Shown here: piece by piece, positions 1-12,124 of the stretch
Numbering within the stretch: the first letter of the stretch is position 1
Layout: each line of letters opens with the position of its first letter
DNA from: Amphibalanus amphitrite
Taxonomy: Eukaryota; Arthropoda; Thecostraca; Balanomorpha; Balanidae
Assembly: GCF_019059575.1 (NCBI RefSeq)
Contig: NW_024882970.1
Span: 1-64,000, forward strand
Direction: 5' to 3'
DNA: 64,000 nt
The notes under the pieces: generated by a model
What the model saw: the letters and a program-made list of their open reading frames with translations, nothing else
Told to the model about the DNA's origin: nothing
The model's database searches: none
Program-made: the position numbers and the translations under genes

Positions 1-559
1 GACCAATCCATACGCAGTCTGGGTGTGATGTCATGGAGTGTTAAAAGGGAGCGTGGTGTACTTTTGGGAGACACTTGTGTGTCATGTGTTAGGTATGTGA
101 TATGTGTTATGCGTTATGTGTTTGTGTTAGGCTCAATAACAGATGTAGGTAATGCAGAGCAGACGACGGTCGCATGAAACCCATGGAAATCCATCCTTTC
201 TTGACTGTACAGTGCCCAGTACCCACCTAAAGCTCAATGCTATGCTATGAAATAGCATAGCATAATATGTCAATACGTGACATTGCATACATTTGCTATG
301 CAATAGCAATCAAAATGCTAAATGCTAAGTTATCGGCCCCCTAAATGCTCGCTTTCGCCGTTAATCGCTTATCTACTGCAAACCTTTCCAATTCAAACAC
401 TGCAACCCTCCTCTGTTCCCTTCCCCGCCCCCAGATTCACCGAGTGCTCGCATACCATGCTTTCCCCATTATCATTATATTATCGTAACAAAACAGCATT
501 GGCATTGAGTGCCTAACGGGCACTTCCTGAGACTTGGTTGGCTCCGTGTACATAGACTG
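1..559. other. Non-coding, no gene seen
   Basis: No convincing reading frame. Around 60-135 there is a loose TATGTG/TGTGTTA-rich stretch, and around 238-262 a short inverted repeat built on TATGCTATG. Nothing here resembles a known gene. Confidence 0.4.
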
Positions 560-814
560 TAGAGATGTCAATCGGATACCAACTTTTTGGTATACCGATT
601 CCAAACCGATACCAACTTGGTATTTGGTATTTCAGGGCGAATGTATTTGGTATTTTGTTGGTATTATGCATCCTCACTAACGTAAAAGAGCCTGAGAACT
701 TGGTAAAATGCTGGTATTTCCCTCATATTCCCAAGTCGGTTCGGTTTCAATATTTTTCCATGAGTATTGTTGGTATTTGGTTTCGTATCGGTATTTCCGT
801 AATTGACATCACTA
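560..814. mobile_element. hAT-like MITE, TAGAGATGTCAAT family, copy 1
   Basis: About 255 bp that begins TAGAGATGTCAAT and ends ATTGACATCACTA, filled with TTGGTAT/ATACCAA repeats. It is clearly homologous to 34789-35050, where an 8-bp target duplication is visible. This copy shows no clear duplication of its own (left flank ATAGACTG, right flank TTGTAGAG), so its boundaries come from the second copy. No coding capacity; the open frame across it is incidental. Confidence 0.65.
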
Positions 815-1249
815 TTGTAGAGTCTTCCCTACATATCGTAAGTAATACCCTTACGATATGTCTAAGGGTATTACAATAATAATAATTGGTAATTCTCGCG
901 AACCAATTTCTCACCAACTTCAGAACATTCAGGTCACCAATGAGACATTTGTGAAAGCAGCAATGAACACTTGTAAAAATGTAGAATGGTAAAAGGGTTG
1001 CTAGTAGCTACCAGCATACGAGAAGTAACGGTTTGGAACTGATGCAACTGATGTGCCAATCTCTATTCTCTACTATACTATTAACATTTCTACCCAGTTC
1101 CCAGTTAGTCCCAAGTTCCCCTCTTCTCCCTTGCAATTTGGAGGGAGGGAGCAGGGGGGGGGGGGGGGTGACAGAGAACCTTTAGGTTCCTTTAGGTTAT
1201 CTGCACGGCGCCCGCTTCAAACACAATTTTCTCAACTGCAGACAATAAA

Positions 1250-1445
1250 TAACTGAATTGAATGAACTGAACTGAACTGGATGGTAGACAATAAATATAG
1301 TACACTTGCACCGAAACAGCAATCAATAAAATATAGTACACTTGCACCGTATTGAAGACAAGCAATACCGTACACTTGAACTGTATAGTAGACAACAAAT
1401 AGAGTACACGTGAACTGAACAGCAGGCGATAAATGTAGTACAATC
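1250..1445. repeat. Degenerate tandem repeat, unit about 45 bp
   Basis: Roughly four to five copies of a unit containing AATAAATATAGTACACTTG, each followed by a short variable spacer such as GAACTG or GCACCG. Units drift by substitutions and small indels. No coding potential is evident. The preceding stretch 815-1249 holds only a G-run near 1155 and no gene. Confidence 0.6.
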
Positions 1446-2034
1446 GTGGACCGGGGAATTCAATTACCCGATTTTTATCGCCTCGCCCATTCATTGATTG
1501 CTGGGAGGGGGAGTTTTTTGCACGATCGCCCACGGGGTGCTTGTCATTGAAGTATTGTTATACTTCATTGACAAACGTACATACAACAAACGTATTGTTA
1601 TAGCTGTGATCGTAAAAAGACGACAAATTAACATTTTTCTGTGTAAAGAACTGTTCCCGTTGATATTGTTCCTTGAAGTGGAAGGTTGGAGGTTGGAGTA
1701 AGAACTTGAATGTTGCTTGTTCGACTTCATGACGTTGCAAGAGTCGAGGCTTGTCATTTGTCGATGCCGTTCGATGTTGTTCATTTGAAATAGAAAGTTG
1801 TTGCCAGGGCCTATTTTAACATGTTAACTGGGGGGGCAAATGCCCCCGCACTCAACAGAATTGCCCCCCTAGTCGTCGATATTTGCCCACTATAAAAATG
1901 GGCATAAAGGAACAGGGTGACAAACATACTACGTAACTACTGTGACTTGTTTTGCAATGGATGTCAAATGAGTCAGTCTGTAAGTAATGACCAGTGGTGT
2001 ATCTAAGGGTGGGTCATATGGGTCATGACCCCCC

Positions 2035-2620
2035 ACCCTCTTGGGGCCCGGGGACACCACAGGCCTGCCAGGGGCACCACCGGCCTGTCAGGGGCAACAC
2101 AGGCCTGTTGGGAGCACCATCAACCTAGCAAGAGCACCATAGGTCTGCCAGGGGCACCACAGACCTGCCAGGGGCCCCACCGGCCTCGCAGGGGCACCAC
2201 CTTGGGCCTGTCAGGGGTACCACCACAGGCCCGCCAGGGGCACCATAGGCCTGCCAAGTGCCAGAGGCACCATAGGCCTAGCAAGGGCGCCACGGACCTG
2301 TCAGGGGCACCAGAGGCCTAGTATGGACACCACATGCCTGGCAGGGACACCACCGGCCTCGCAGGGACTGGGACACCTTGGGCCTGTTAGTGGCACCACG
2401 TGCCTGTCGGGGACACTCCAGGCTTGTCAGGAGCACCACAGTCCTGTCAGGGCCCAGGGGCACCACCGGCCTCACGTGGACACCACCGGCCTCGCAAAGG
2501 CATCATGGGCCTGTCAGGGGCACCACGGGCCTGTCGTTGGAACTTCAGGCTTGTCAGGGGCACCACAGTTCTTTCAGATGCACCGGCGGCCTAGCACCAT
2601 GGCACCATGTTTGGCCGAGG
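2035..2620. repeat. GGGGCACCAC-GGCCTG minisatellite
   Basis: About two dozen copies of a 20-25 bp unit close to GGGGCACCACAGGCCTGCCA, in one orientation, with interspersed variants (CACCGGCCTCGCA, TGTCAGG). Several frames stay open across it because the unit lacks stops, which is an artefact. It lies inside the hAT element 1805-3374, just after a second CAGTGG-type end near 1992 whose partner end I could not place. Confidence 0.75.
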
Positions 2621-2759
2621 TCGCGATTCGCGGCCGAGCGTATGTCGCCTCGCATTAGCCGCGCGTTTGCAGTCTTTTCGTGGTTTCAAACGTTCAAACA
2701 TGGGATATGATGTTGCTCCCATGCATTAGGGTGGGTGTCAAGATCACCGGAAGGTCAGG

Positions 2760-3287
2760 TCAGATCATTTACCTTTGATGACCTCGGTTCACATTTTCGA
2801 GTTTTATATGTTTCTAGGCTAGTTTTTGGAGCTGAATTCGAATTAAGCAACCATTTGACCATTTACGAAGTAGTTTTGGTGCCTTCGTAACATGTTACGA
2901 AGCTGTCAGAGGCGGTTGCCACCTACTACGAATACCCGGCAAAACCCTTACTGGTTGACCTGACCTGACCTGACCTGGCCTAAATGCATGAAGACATCAT
3001 CTATGATCATAACTAACATGATATTCGTGATCAGCACCCCGAAAAACCATAGCAGCCACTCTTTACGACGCTCTAACAGGTCCCGATTTTCCCGACTTTT
3101 GGGTCAATGACCTGACCTGGAAGGTCAACCGATGACCTAGGACCTTAAAATTGGGTATAATCGGCTTCCTTTCATCACGGGCAACACGGTCGTTTTTTCC
3201 GCGAAGCTCTAGCTCGATCAGGGGCGAAACGGCAAGGGGGAGGGTCCAACGGACCCCCCCCCCCCCCCCTATACGCTCGCTACTGGA
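2760..3287 (-). mobile_element. GGTCA-rich repeat, family E copy 1
   Basis: Read on the minus strand this segment matches 24630-25125 (+). Shared blocks include GCCCCTGATCGAGC, a stretch ending in TCAATGACCC, an AGGTCAGGTCA array and TTCGTAACATGTTACGAAG. Its left (minus-strand) end carries a run of about 18 Gs followed by the short palindrome GGTCCGTTGGACC, the same G-clamp design as the TTAA elements elsewhere in this window. Exact ends are not resolved. Confidence 0.55.
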
Positions 3288-3382
3288 AACACCAATACGG
3301 GCGAGGGTTAATGGATTATTGAAGACAATTTTCCAGGTTGCCCCCCCAGTCAAATTCCCTTAAAATAGGCTCTGGTTGTTGC

Positions 3383-4060
3383 CCGTGCATCACGTCATTG
3401 AAGTTTGATGTTCAGCGGTTTGATTGTTGTTCGATGCATCTAATTGTTGGATTTTGGACAGAGAAAGAAATTCGAAGCTGGATTTTTAAGCGATGAGTGG
3501 ATGATCTTCAGGCTGGTCGCTGAAGTTTGAAGGCTGGAAAATGGAAGTTGTAGGTTTCGATGTTGGAGGTGTACCGTTGCCGTAAACAGTCAGAGTAAGA
3601 GTTGGAGGTAATTCATTGGAGCACACAACTGAGAACACTGCAATAACGCCTGTCGACTAGCTTTTTCCTGTGGATTCTAACGGCTTCTCCCTGTACCATC
3701 GACCATATACCTATGCAATTGCATTTGGAGGTCAACGCTGCGACACATTCTCATGACTTCAATGTTCTCAAATATCAATTCTCCCTCATAATATCAATTC
3801 TCCCTCATTTCAACCTTTCCACAATATGAGTATTTCTCCTTCAAACAATCTCGTTTAACTACCACCTTATAAACCTATCGTTTAACCCGTCATTTAACCA
3901 GTTAAACCACGCCGTTTAGCCCTCTCGGCCGTAACGCGTTTGTGTCGATCGTCATGTCAACAAAAACTACGGTGACTTGTGCCGACCGTCCAGCGTTTTT
4001 CAGTCACTCCATCGTACTACCTCCCCCCCCCCCCGCCTCCGGAAGCGACGTGGGGGTATG
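3383..4060. other. Non-coding, no gene seen
   Basis: Unremarkable AT-rich sequence. Short near-duplicates such as ATATCAATTCTCCCTCAT occur twice around 3770-3810. I see no exon, RNA gene or recognisable element. Confidence 0.4.
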
Positions 4061-4067
4061 GAGGGCG

Positions 4068-4125
<58 letters not shown>

Positions 4126-4159
4126 GGGAGGGAGGGAGGGAGGAGGGGAGGGAGGAAGG

Positions 4160-4246
<87 letters not shown>

Positions 4247-4262
4247 AGGGGAAGAGAGAGGG
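4068..4262. repeat. (GA)n microsatellite
   Basis: About 195 bp of near-perfect GA dinucleotides, interrupted at roughly 4120-4165 by GGGA/GGAG blocks. Long Arg-Glu or Ser-Leu frames on either strand are artefacts of the repeat. The following 4263-4690 holds no gene I can support. Confidence 0.95.
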
Positions 4263-4714
4263 GGAAGGGAAGAGCTACCAATATCACAGGGGTGCTCCTC
4301 AGGTAATTAATGGCAGCACAATGATTCCCTTGGCGTACTCTACCTTCCAGGTATGCTGTAAGGAAGGTGTTTTCATTTTCTTTAGGTCATCTTCAGGTTC
4401 TCCCTGGCGATACTCGACGAAAAAGCTAACTTCAAAGTAAATAAAAAATGGCATGATGTGGACAAATATGCCAATCATGGGATGCCGAGAATTGATATCT
4501 AATTTTGGATGCACTTTTCTGGATCTGATATTAGCCTGCTGTACCCACTGCTGCCTTACTAACGCCCAGTAGGTATTCGTTTTGTTGATCCAATGCTATC
4601 TCTCTGAATCCAATACTGCCTTTCTGTTCCCAGCCCTAGATCAAACATTTCCTTCTGGATCCCAACACATTTCTAACCCCATATAACCACCCTAAACCCA
4701 ACCAAAACCCTCTC

Positions 4715-5565
4715 GACGTTGAGTCGGCGTCGCGTCGGCGGCGTCGGACGTCGGGCGTCTCGGGGCCGAGTTTTGCGACGACCACGCGTGCGCGCGTCGG
4801 TCGGCCCCCCCAACCGACGAACGGACAAAGGTAGAGCGAGCTCAAGGTTAGCCGCCGCCGCCGCCGCCGCCGCCGCTCAGCCGCTGCCGGCGGCGGCGTG
4901 GTAGTCAAGTTCATGGTCAGATGCGCGCATGGCAACTACGAGTTGCGACGCTGTGATGAGTTAGAGTGAGTTAGTGAGTTGGTGGTGGAGTGTAGGAGTT
5001 GGTTGGTGGGTTAGTGTGGGAGACGTATGGGGGGATTAGTTGGGCGGTGGTTTGGGGATTCAGAGATGAGAAGTCATGAAATGAACGTTGTGCTGAGTAT
5101 GGAACTCATGAGATTTAATATCACCGACTCAGAAATTAAAACCTCAAGTAAAGAGAATCCCCAAGTCAGGAACTATCCGGGTCAGGAACGCATACACGCT
5201 GACTCACCAACTCATGGGACATACCAACTCACAAACTCACAAACTTAGTTCAACTAACTCACCATGTGGCATGCGAGTGATTAAGGCGAAAACTCCGGAG
5301 TGAAACTCACCTCATGTCATCCAGCGGGTGGTCCGCTAGCTCCGTAAAAACTCGCACGCACTCTCACTCCCCGCGCCGCAACGTGGAGAAACTCGTCCCC
5401 CAAATACACCAACTCACAGCCGCATAAAACACTCCCGAAAACACTCCCGAAAACACTCCCGAAATCTTCCCGAAACACTCTAGAGTACACCGGGATTTCA
5501 CGTATTCAAACGCACACCATTTTCGGGAACCGACGTAACCCGTTTTCGCCGCGTAACACCGTTAC
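4715..5565. other. CpG-rich patch with short repeats
   Basis: From about 4715 to 4905 CpG is very frequent (GGCGTCGCGTCGGCGG and similar) and ends in a (GCC)n run of about eight units. From 4957 to 5263 GAGTTAGTGAGTTGG-like and CCAACTCACAAACTC-like segments face each other as a loose inverted repeat. At about 5436-5470 ACACTCCCGAAA is repeated three times. This could be an unannotated promoter region or a repeat; no coding exon can be defended. Confidence 0.35.
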
Positions 5566-5579
5566 TCAGTCCGAGCGGC

Positions 5580-5830
5580 CATGAGACTAGCGCCGGCCGC
5601 CGCCGCCGCCGCCGCCGCCGCTGCGTCCATGGCCAGCACGCGACGGGGAGGGGCATGCGTGCGACCAATCAGAGGCCGAGCTGAGCCCCCCATGGTGTGC
5701 GAGTGCGGGCGGGCGGGGAGAGGGGGGGCTCTCATGGTCGCCGGGTGGGGAGGGGTGGGTGGGGGGAGGGAGTGGGTTGCGTGAGGGCGGGGATGGGGTG
5801 GATTTGAGGACGGCGCCGGCGGAAGATAGG
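5580..5830. other. CpG-rich patch with (GCC)n
   Basis: A second CpG-dense segment with a (GCC)n run at about 5598-5625 followed by G-rich sequence. An open frame starting ATGAGACTAGCG crosses it but has no conserved features, and the composition makes open frames likely by chance. From 5830 to 6280 the sequence is AT-rich and I see nothing in it. Confidence 0.35.
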
Positions 5831-6334
5831 CGGGGGCGTGGTTGGAAAGATATGCAGAAATACTTAAGAATAAAATATTCCATAATAGAATAGCAGCTAT
5901 TCAAGACAAATAGAGGCGTCATAGAGGTAACTGAGATGAGATAAAATCAAAGTAATGTTTTGGAAAAACTGGAGCTATAACATTTTAGTGTTATCTACGC
6001 AGCTTTATTAGCAAGCGTTTTACCCTTTGGCATTTGGCCTTAGATATCAAAGTAGGTACTTAATAAGCTGTAAGAGACAATAAAAGGTAAAAAATGTCAC
6101 ACTATTAACAAGACTTTCTCACATTATCGCTTCTTGTTAACTGTTAATTGTTTGTTATGTCTTTTCGTGTTTTACAATGAGGCATGCATTGTTGAGATAT
6201 GCCAATAGATATTTCTTTTTATTTCCTCATTACTCATATACGTAACGTGCGTTTGACAGAATCTTTCCCAACCTGCTACTCAGTGGCGCACCCAAGGGGG
6301 GGGGGCCTTGGGGCCCGGGCCCCCCCCGCTCGGT

Positions 6335-7690
6335 CATAATTAGGAGGCCCCCTGAGCACCGCTTAGGGTACTTTTACACTTGACTTTCCTGCCTAACCTA
6401 CTATAATTCTGCACAAGATGCACTATCTGGGCAGAGGCCAGGAGGCCCCCTCTGGTAGGCGACCCTTGATGGGCAGGAGGCCCCTTCTGGATGTGAGGCA
6501 CCTTCTCACAGGAGGCCCTATCTGGGCAGGAATCAAGAGGCCCCCTCTGGCAGGAGATCCTTCATGGGCAGGAGGCCCCCGAGGCTCCCTCTGCACAGGA
6601 GGCCCCCTCTGGTAAGCGACCCTTGATGGGCAGGAGGCCCCGTCTGGCAGGGGACCTTTTATGCACAGGAGGCCCCTTCTGGATTTGAGGCACCTCTCAC
6701 AAGAGGCCCTATCTGGGCAGGAATCAAGAGGCCCCCTCTGGCAGGAGATCATTCATGAGCAGGAGGCCCCCGAGGCTCGCTCTTCACAGGAGGCCCTTTC
6801 TGGACAGGAGCAGGAGGCCCCCTCTGGCAGGAAAGCCTTTATAGGCAGGAGGCCCCTCTGGCAGGACACATTTTCTGCTTAGTAGGCCCCTTCTGCATGG
6901 GAGGCTCCCTTCTGCACAGATGGCCCTATCTGGGTGGGAGCCAGGAGGCCCCCTCTGGCAGGAAATCTTATACTGGGCAGGAGGCCCCCTCTGGCAGGAA
7001 ATCTTATACTGGGCAGGAGGCCCCGAGGTTTCCTCTACTTAGGGGCCCTTTCTGGGCCGGAGTCAGGGGGCCCCTCTGGCCTCTTGCAGGAGACCCTTTC
7101 TGGGCAGGAGGCCCTCTCTGGATGGGAGTCTCTCTCTGCATAAGAGGACATATCTTGGCAGCAGTCAGGAGGCCCCCTCTGCACAAAATGTCCTATCTGG
7201 GTAGGAGCCAGGAGGCCCCCTCTGGCAGGAGATCCTATATGGGCAGGAGGCCCCGAGACTCCCTCTGCACAGGAGGCCCTTTGTGGGCAGGAGCCAGGAG
7301 GCCCCCTCTGGCAGGAGACCCTTTATGGGCAGGAGTCCCCTCTGGCAGAGGACCTTTTATGCTTAGGAGGCCCCTTCTGGATGGGACGCTCCCTTCTGCA
7401 CAGAGGGCCCTATCTAGGCAGGAGCCAGGAGGCCCCATCTGGCAGGAGCTCCTTTATGGGCAGGAGACCCCGAGGCTTCCTCTGCACAGGGGCCCTTTCT
7501 GGGCAGGAGTCAGGAGGCCCCTCTGGCCTCTTGAACGAGACCCTTTATGCCCTCTCCTGATGGAAGGCTCCCTCTGCACAAGAGGCCCCTTCTGGCAGGA
7601 CTCTCTCTGGATCCCCTCTGGAAGGAGACCGTCTCTGGGAAAGAGGCCATCTCTGGATAGGAGGCCCCTCTTCACAAGAGGTCCTATCCG
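6335..7690. repeat. GGAGGCCCC minisatellite
   Basis: Several dozen units of about 30-40 bp, each with GGAGGCCCC followed by YTCTGGCAGGA or YTCTGCACAGGA and TCTGGGCAGGAGCC. All units face the same way. Long frames on both strands are artefacts. A remnant (GGAGGCCCC, AGGCCCCC) reappears at 13588-13660 on the far side of the nested insertions, so the array is part of the hAT-type element rather than genomic flank. Confidence 0.85.
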
Positions 7691-7948
7691 GGCAGCGCCT
7701 CGCCCTGGCAGGGCATTTTTCATAACGCGGCCTGGCAGAGGGGGGGGGGGGTCGATGCGACCCCCCTCGCGATTGGATCCTATGGCACCTAGAAATACCA
7801 AATTTGGTAGGTAGGTGGCCCTCTTAAAATCCTCGTCCCTGTGCAAATTTGGTTGCTCTAGGTCAATATTTAGGGGTTTTTGGGAGGTATAATTGTAAAA
7901 AATTTGCTAAAACAGGTCAAAAGTTTTCGCTGATAACTTTTGATCTAA

Positions 7949-10900
7949 TTAACCCGCGCCGGGCAGGTGCTCCGCGACTTCCGCGCCGGGCCGGGGGGGG
8001 GGGGTGTCTGAAAACCCCCCTTCTAACTCGGCTCCTGGGTCACGTAGCGACACGCGGTAAGCGGCATTCAAAAGAGCGTCCAAAATAAGTACGAAAACAC
8101 TTCAGTCATTTTTTGGGTCAGGTCAAAGGTCAGGTTACCAGAGGTCACCAAAGGTAAAATGTTGGCTATTTCAACATTTTGGAAACTGCCAACGGCTAAC
8201 TCGGGAACCGATAGAGCTACAGCGCCGCGGAAAAGCGCATTCGATAGCTCTTTTGACGCTCTTTCGCCAATATGTCCTCAGATTTGACCTTGAGGTCCTC
8301 ACTGCACTTCTCAAAGTATTTCCTTCGCTAGTGCCCCTGGCGGCGATGATGGCACCGCGGGGAATACCTATCGCTGTGTCTCATGCATTTGTCTTCACTG
8401 ACGTTTATGTTTACCTTTGTTTCATGGCACATCGGGCATGCCGAGAAACCCTCTACCGGTCTGCGTCGACGGCGGGCTCAGGCCGGCCCCGCCGCGCTTG
8501 GTCACAATTCGCGGACGGGGCTGGTTGCGGGGTACTGCTGCACGGAGCGGGGCGCAGCTTCGGCAATTGCCTCAGCCGCCTCCCACTACGGAGACGGTGC
8601 CTACCCAAACGGTGCTCAGCGCGCGGGTAAACAGCCGGCGTCACCTGGTCCACGAGGAGGTCGGCGGGTGCTGCTGGATGGCGGACATTGCGATGCAGCG
8701 ACAAGCGCTAACTCATCGTGTCATGCTACCGCTGCCGTTGCCGCCCCCTACGGAGCAGCTGCCGCTGCCGGAGATGCACACTGTGCCTACGCTGGCCCCG
8801 CTCCCTACCTCCTCTCTGATCGCCACACCACCTCTTTGACTTCTATACCGCGACACGACACCGTCGTTCTTTCCAGCCGATTCCTCTTTCTGTGGGCGAC
8901 TCGGTTGCCATCCAATAATTTGGATGACACGGTTTCATCGTCGTTAAGCGTCGTAGGCAATACTAACAGCTCCCCCTCTGCGGTCGCTTACCGACATCGT
9001 CATCTAAATCGCCCGCTTTTTATGTGACACTTGACCAATCAGTTCTGTTTTGAGCTCCTTGTTTCTTATTAATTGGTTTATTCCGCGATGATGGTGGAGG
9101 ATTTCTGTCTCGCTCTCAGAATGTTTGTGACGCTCGGAGCGTCCCCTGGTGCCCAGTACAGGCCTGCCATGACATGCCTTGGAGTCGCGTTACACGATTG
9201 TGATCGTCTCTTCCGGCTCCCGCTAGGTGATACTCCGGCATCCCAACTCCGGCATCACTCCGGCTGGCCCGACTCCGGCATCAAACTGTCTCACTGCTCC
9301 ACCTGGCGCGCGGCTCATATACGATATCCTATCACGGTCTGCGGGCCCCGACACGGCGGGATAGCACGGTCCCGGCCGCGGGTGCTCAGTCATTACTCTC
9401 ATGACGTCTTAGGATCGTTGTGTCTTCCGGCCGTGGGTTCTCGTGGTATGACGCGAGCAACCTGCGAGCTTTGCTGTCGCACAATTCATCCAGACGTTCG
9501 ATACCGCATCACGGGTCGCGGGCCCCGCCGCGGCGCGTCGGAATTGGTCCCGGCCGCGCGCGCTTGGTGTCGCCAGCTTTTACTCTCAGCGTGTCTTACG
9601 CGGAGCTCACCACGGCGGAGCCGGTGTATCCGCTGGCCGTGGGCTCTCCTGGCAGGAGACGTACGGATCTGCAATACTTGCTCTTACACAATCAATCCAA
9701 AAGTTCGATGCCTCATCACGGGTGGCGAGCCCCGACACGGCGGGACAGAATATGGTCCCGGCCGCGGGCGCTCGGTGTCGCCGTCATTGGCGCTGGTCTT
9801 CATCTGCCTTGCGGCGGTACCTCCGCCGGTGTGGGTCCCTGGTGCAGCTCGGCTCAAGTTCGCACTGACGTCGCCCAGCCCGGACTGCGAACCCCGGCCG
9901 CCTGCGCGGCGACAGGTGGGCCGACACGGCGGCCGCCTGGGGGCGGCCGGCCGCGGTCTCACCTGCTCGTCTCTGCCCTGGGCCGGGCGACGGTTCCCCG
10001 CCCGTGCGGCCCCGACACGGCGGGCCCCCTGGGGGCCCGGCCGCGGGCTACCGCACGGCAGCGAACGGGCTCGTTGGCGAACTGTACGTCCTTCCGGCTG
10101 GCGTCCCCGATACGGCGGCTGCCCTAATGGGCGCCGGCCGCGGGGCCGCGCGGACCGTTCTACGTGTTAACATTTGTTTATGTATGACATTCAGACAAGG
10201 CGCTTTGAGATAAGCTTTTGCCTTTGCGCCTGTCTTATATTTTGTACAAGTTCAGCCCGTATTTTTTGTTTAATAAACTTGGTTATGATGATGATGATGA
10301 TGACGTGCCGCTAACTCTGCGCCCCTCATTTCATCACGTTGGTGTGCGTCGTTCATGTCATATCGCGGCGCACGGGCGCCGTTCGTGCTCACTCAATTCA
10401 GGTGTATGATGTGGTGGATGTGTATCGTCGCATTTCATGTTACGTGATGTCATGTTATGTTATGCCGCGATGTGTACATACCCGCTCCATCTGATGGTAT
10501 GCGACCCTAGTCGCGTGAGCGTACCTCTCTGTCCGGCTGTGCCCCGGGATCGTGTACAATCCAGACACCAGCCGCGTCGGCCCCGACACGGCGGCTACCC
10601 TGAGTGCCGACCGCGGGGCCGTCGTGCCTGCCCTCTGCACCATGTGCCATCATCTCTACCGCCTATCGCGGTCGCGCGGCGCGGTCTCCCAATTGTTCGT
10701 TGCATAGTTTAAAGCATATCTTAGCGCACGGGCGCCGTTAGCACTCACTCAATCATGCTGTGTGGTGGACGTGTCTCGTTGTGTTTCGTATCACTTCGGC
10801 TTGTGAGCCGGTTCGCTTCGTTGTTCCGATGCCCACGTCGGGTGCGTGGTTTTTTTTTTCGCCCGGCGGTGCCCCACACTCGTGTATTTAACAGCAGGCC

Positions 10901-12124
10901 GCGTCGGCCCCGACACGGCGGCTACCCCGAGTGCCGGCCGCGGGGCCGTCGTACCTGCCCTCCGCGGCGTGTACCGTCACGTTACTACCTCTCCCCGTCG
11001 CGCGCCTCGCGGTTCGGTGGGGTGGTTGGGCTGTTCCACCTCTCCAAAAAACGGACAAAATACAGCCCCGTTACACACTATGACAATGTTTTTTGCAAGC
11101 GCGAGGGCGGCGACGGATAAATGGCAATTTATGCGCCAACCGCGTATAAAGACTTTTAACGGTCGTCGCCAACTTAAGCGCTTGTCAACCTGCGGCGGCT
11201 GAGCCGGCGCAACGGCGCCGCCGCACCCGCAGTTGACGCAGCGACAGGCGACGCAGAGCCAGCAAAAAAGTCGTTGTTCGCCCGCCGCATAGGTCAACGG
11301 TTTAGCCTCCAGAGGGCAAAAACTCCAAAAATAGCCGTTTTTTACGAACAGTGTTTTTCGGCAATAACTTCTGACTCAAAAAAGCCACGACATTACTTTT
11401 GCCAGAATCGTGTTCCTCTTGTCAAAACGCGTCGAATGAACTATAAGTTGACCTTGAAAAGTCAACTTAAAAATTTGACCTCAGGACCTGACCGGAAAAG
11501 GTCATGTTGCATATCAGTCGATCCGCATCGTCGAGCCGAACACATCTAAGGCGTTTTCATCGCTCTATCATGCCTCTATCAGAAGTTATTAGCAAAAAAC
11601 TGTTAGATACTATTCGTGACCTGAGATGACCTCGGGGACATCTCAGAACGAGGGGTCACACTCCGGGTCACAGGTGCAATTTTCGGGTTCAGTGTGTCCA
11701 TTTTACCTACATCCCGATGTTTGAGAGTGTCTAGAATGGCGTTCGTGCAAAACAGACGCCTTTCAATTTTCTCCCATTGAATTATAATAGAGAGGCCGCA
11801 AAATTGACCTGACCTTAGGTCACCGATATCGAAATTCCGAGATACACGTTTAATAGGTTTTTATACACGCTTTTATAGGATACACGAGATACACTGTTAC
11901 TCTCATCAATCGCTGAAAGTTTCAAGGCAATCGTGCGGTCGGTGTAGCCATGACGAACATTCTAATTTGTTTCTGACCTGACCTTGAGAGACCTGGGTCT
12001 GAAATTTTCACAGCATGTGCGGAAAAGATGCACGAACAGGTGTGTTAAAAACGGCGGCGCGGAGCTGCGAAAAGCCGCCGGGGGGGGGGGGTGTTCAAAC
12101 ACCCCCCGGCCCGGCGCGGGTTAA
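7949..12124. mobile_element. TTAA/CCCGCG element A1, carrying a 3-kb insert
   Basis: Bounded by TTAA at 7949-7952 and 12121-12124, with termini CCCGCGCCGG and CCGGCGCGGG and G/C clamps around GTGTCTGAAAAC and GTGTTCAAACAC. The outer parts (7953-8290 and 11293-12120) align colinearly with the uninterrupted copy at 57637-58838. The match breaks after CAGATTTGACCT at 8290 and resumes at GTCAACGGTTT (11293), which defines an inserted segment. TTAA targets plus CCC ends fit piggyBac-like elements. No transposase is present. Confidence 0.75.
8291..11292. repeat. GC-rich insert with eight stem-loop repeats
   Basis: A 3-kb GC- and CpG-rich block with no counterpart in sister copies of the host element. 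Between about 9290 and 10980 it is built from diverged tandem units (about 190 bp in the first half; about 350 bp for 10357-10710 versus 10715-10980). Each unit has a hairpin whose consensus starts GGCCCCGACACGGCGG and ends GCCGGCCGCGGGGCC. Hairpins start near 9343, 9519, 9726, 9917, 10007, 10101, 10578 and 10906. An AATAAA followed by a (GAT)n run occurs at 10272-10303, reminiscent of a non-LTR element end. Open frames exist but share no known domain, and I do not call a gene. I found no terminal repeats or target duplication. Confidence 0.55.

Larger units (their letters stand above)
1805..3374. mobile_element. hAT-type DNA element with 8-bp target duplication
   Basis: Termini are CAGGGCCTATTTTAA at the left and the complement of CAGAGCCTATTTTAA at the right, followed inside by matching GGGGGGGCAA/TTGCCCCCCC blocks. 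The element is flanked on both sides by the same 8 bp, GTTGTTGC (1797-1804 and 3375-3382). An 8-bp duplication with CAG-type ends is the hallmark of the hAT superfamily. There is no transposase; the inside is a minisatellite (2035-2620) and a GGTCA-rich repeat (about 2760-3287). It is therefore non-autonomous. Confidence 0.8.

Noticed and set aside
1992..3287. Second hAT element from CAGTGGTGTATC (1992) to CGCTACTG (3287)
   Set aside because: The ends are only loosely similar and the flanking octamers (GTAATGAC, GAAACACC) do not match.
3942..4440. Long Arg-Glu or Ser-Leu open frames across the GA tract
   Set aside because: Pure consequence of a dinucleotide repeat, open in several frames on both strands.
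6418..7846. A 305-codon frame and others across the GGAGGCCCC array
   Set aside because: The repeat unit lacks stops in several phases; the codon content simply mirrors the unit.
8253..10213. Arg/Pro/Ala-rich frames of up to 365 codons in the GC-rich insert
   Set aside because: Multiple overlapping long frames in high-GC sequence, no known domain, and they run through stem-loop repeats.
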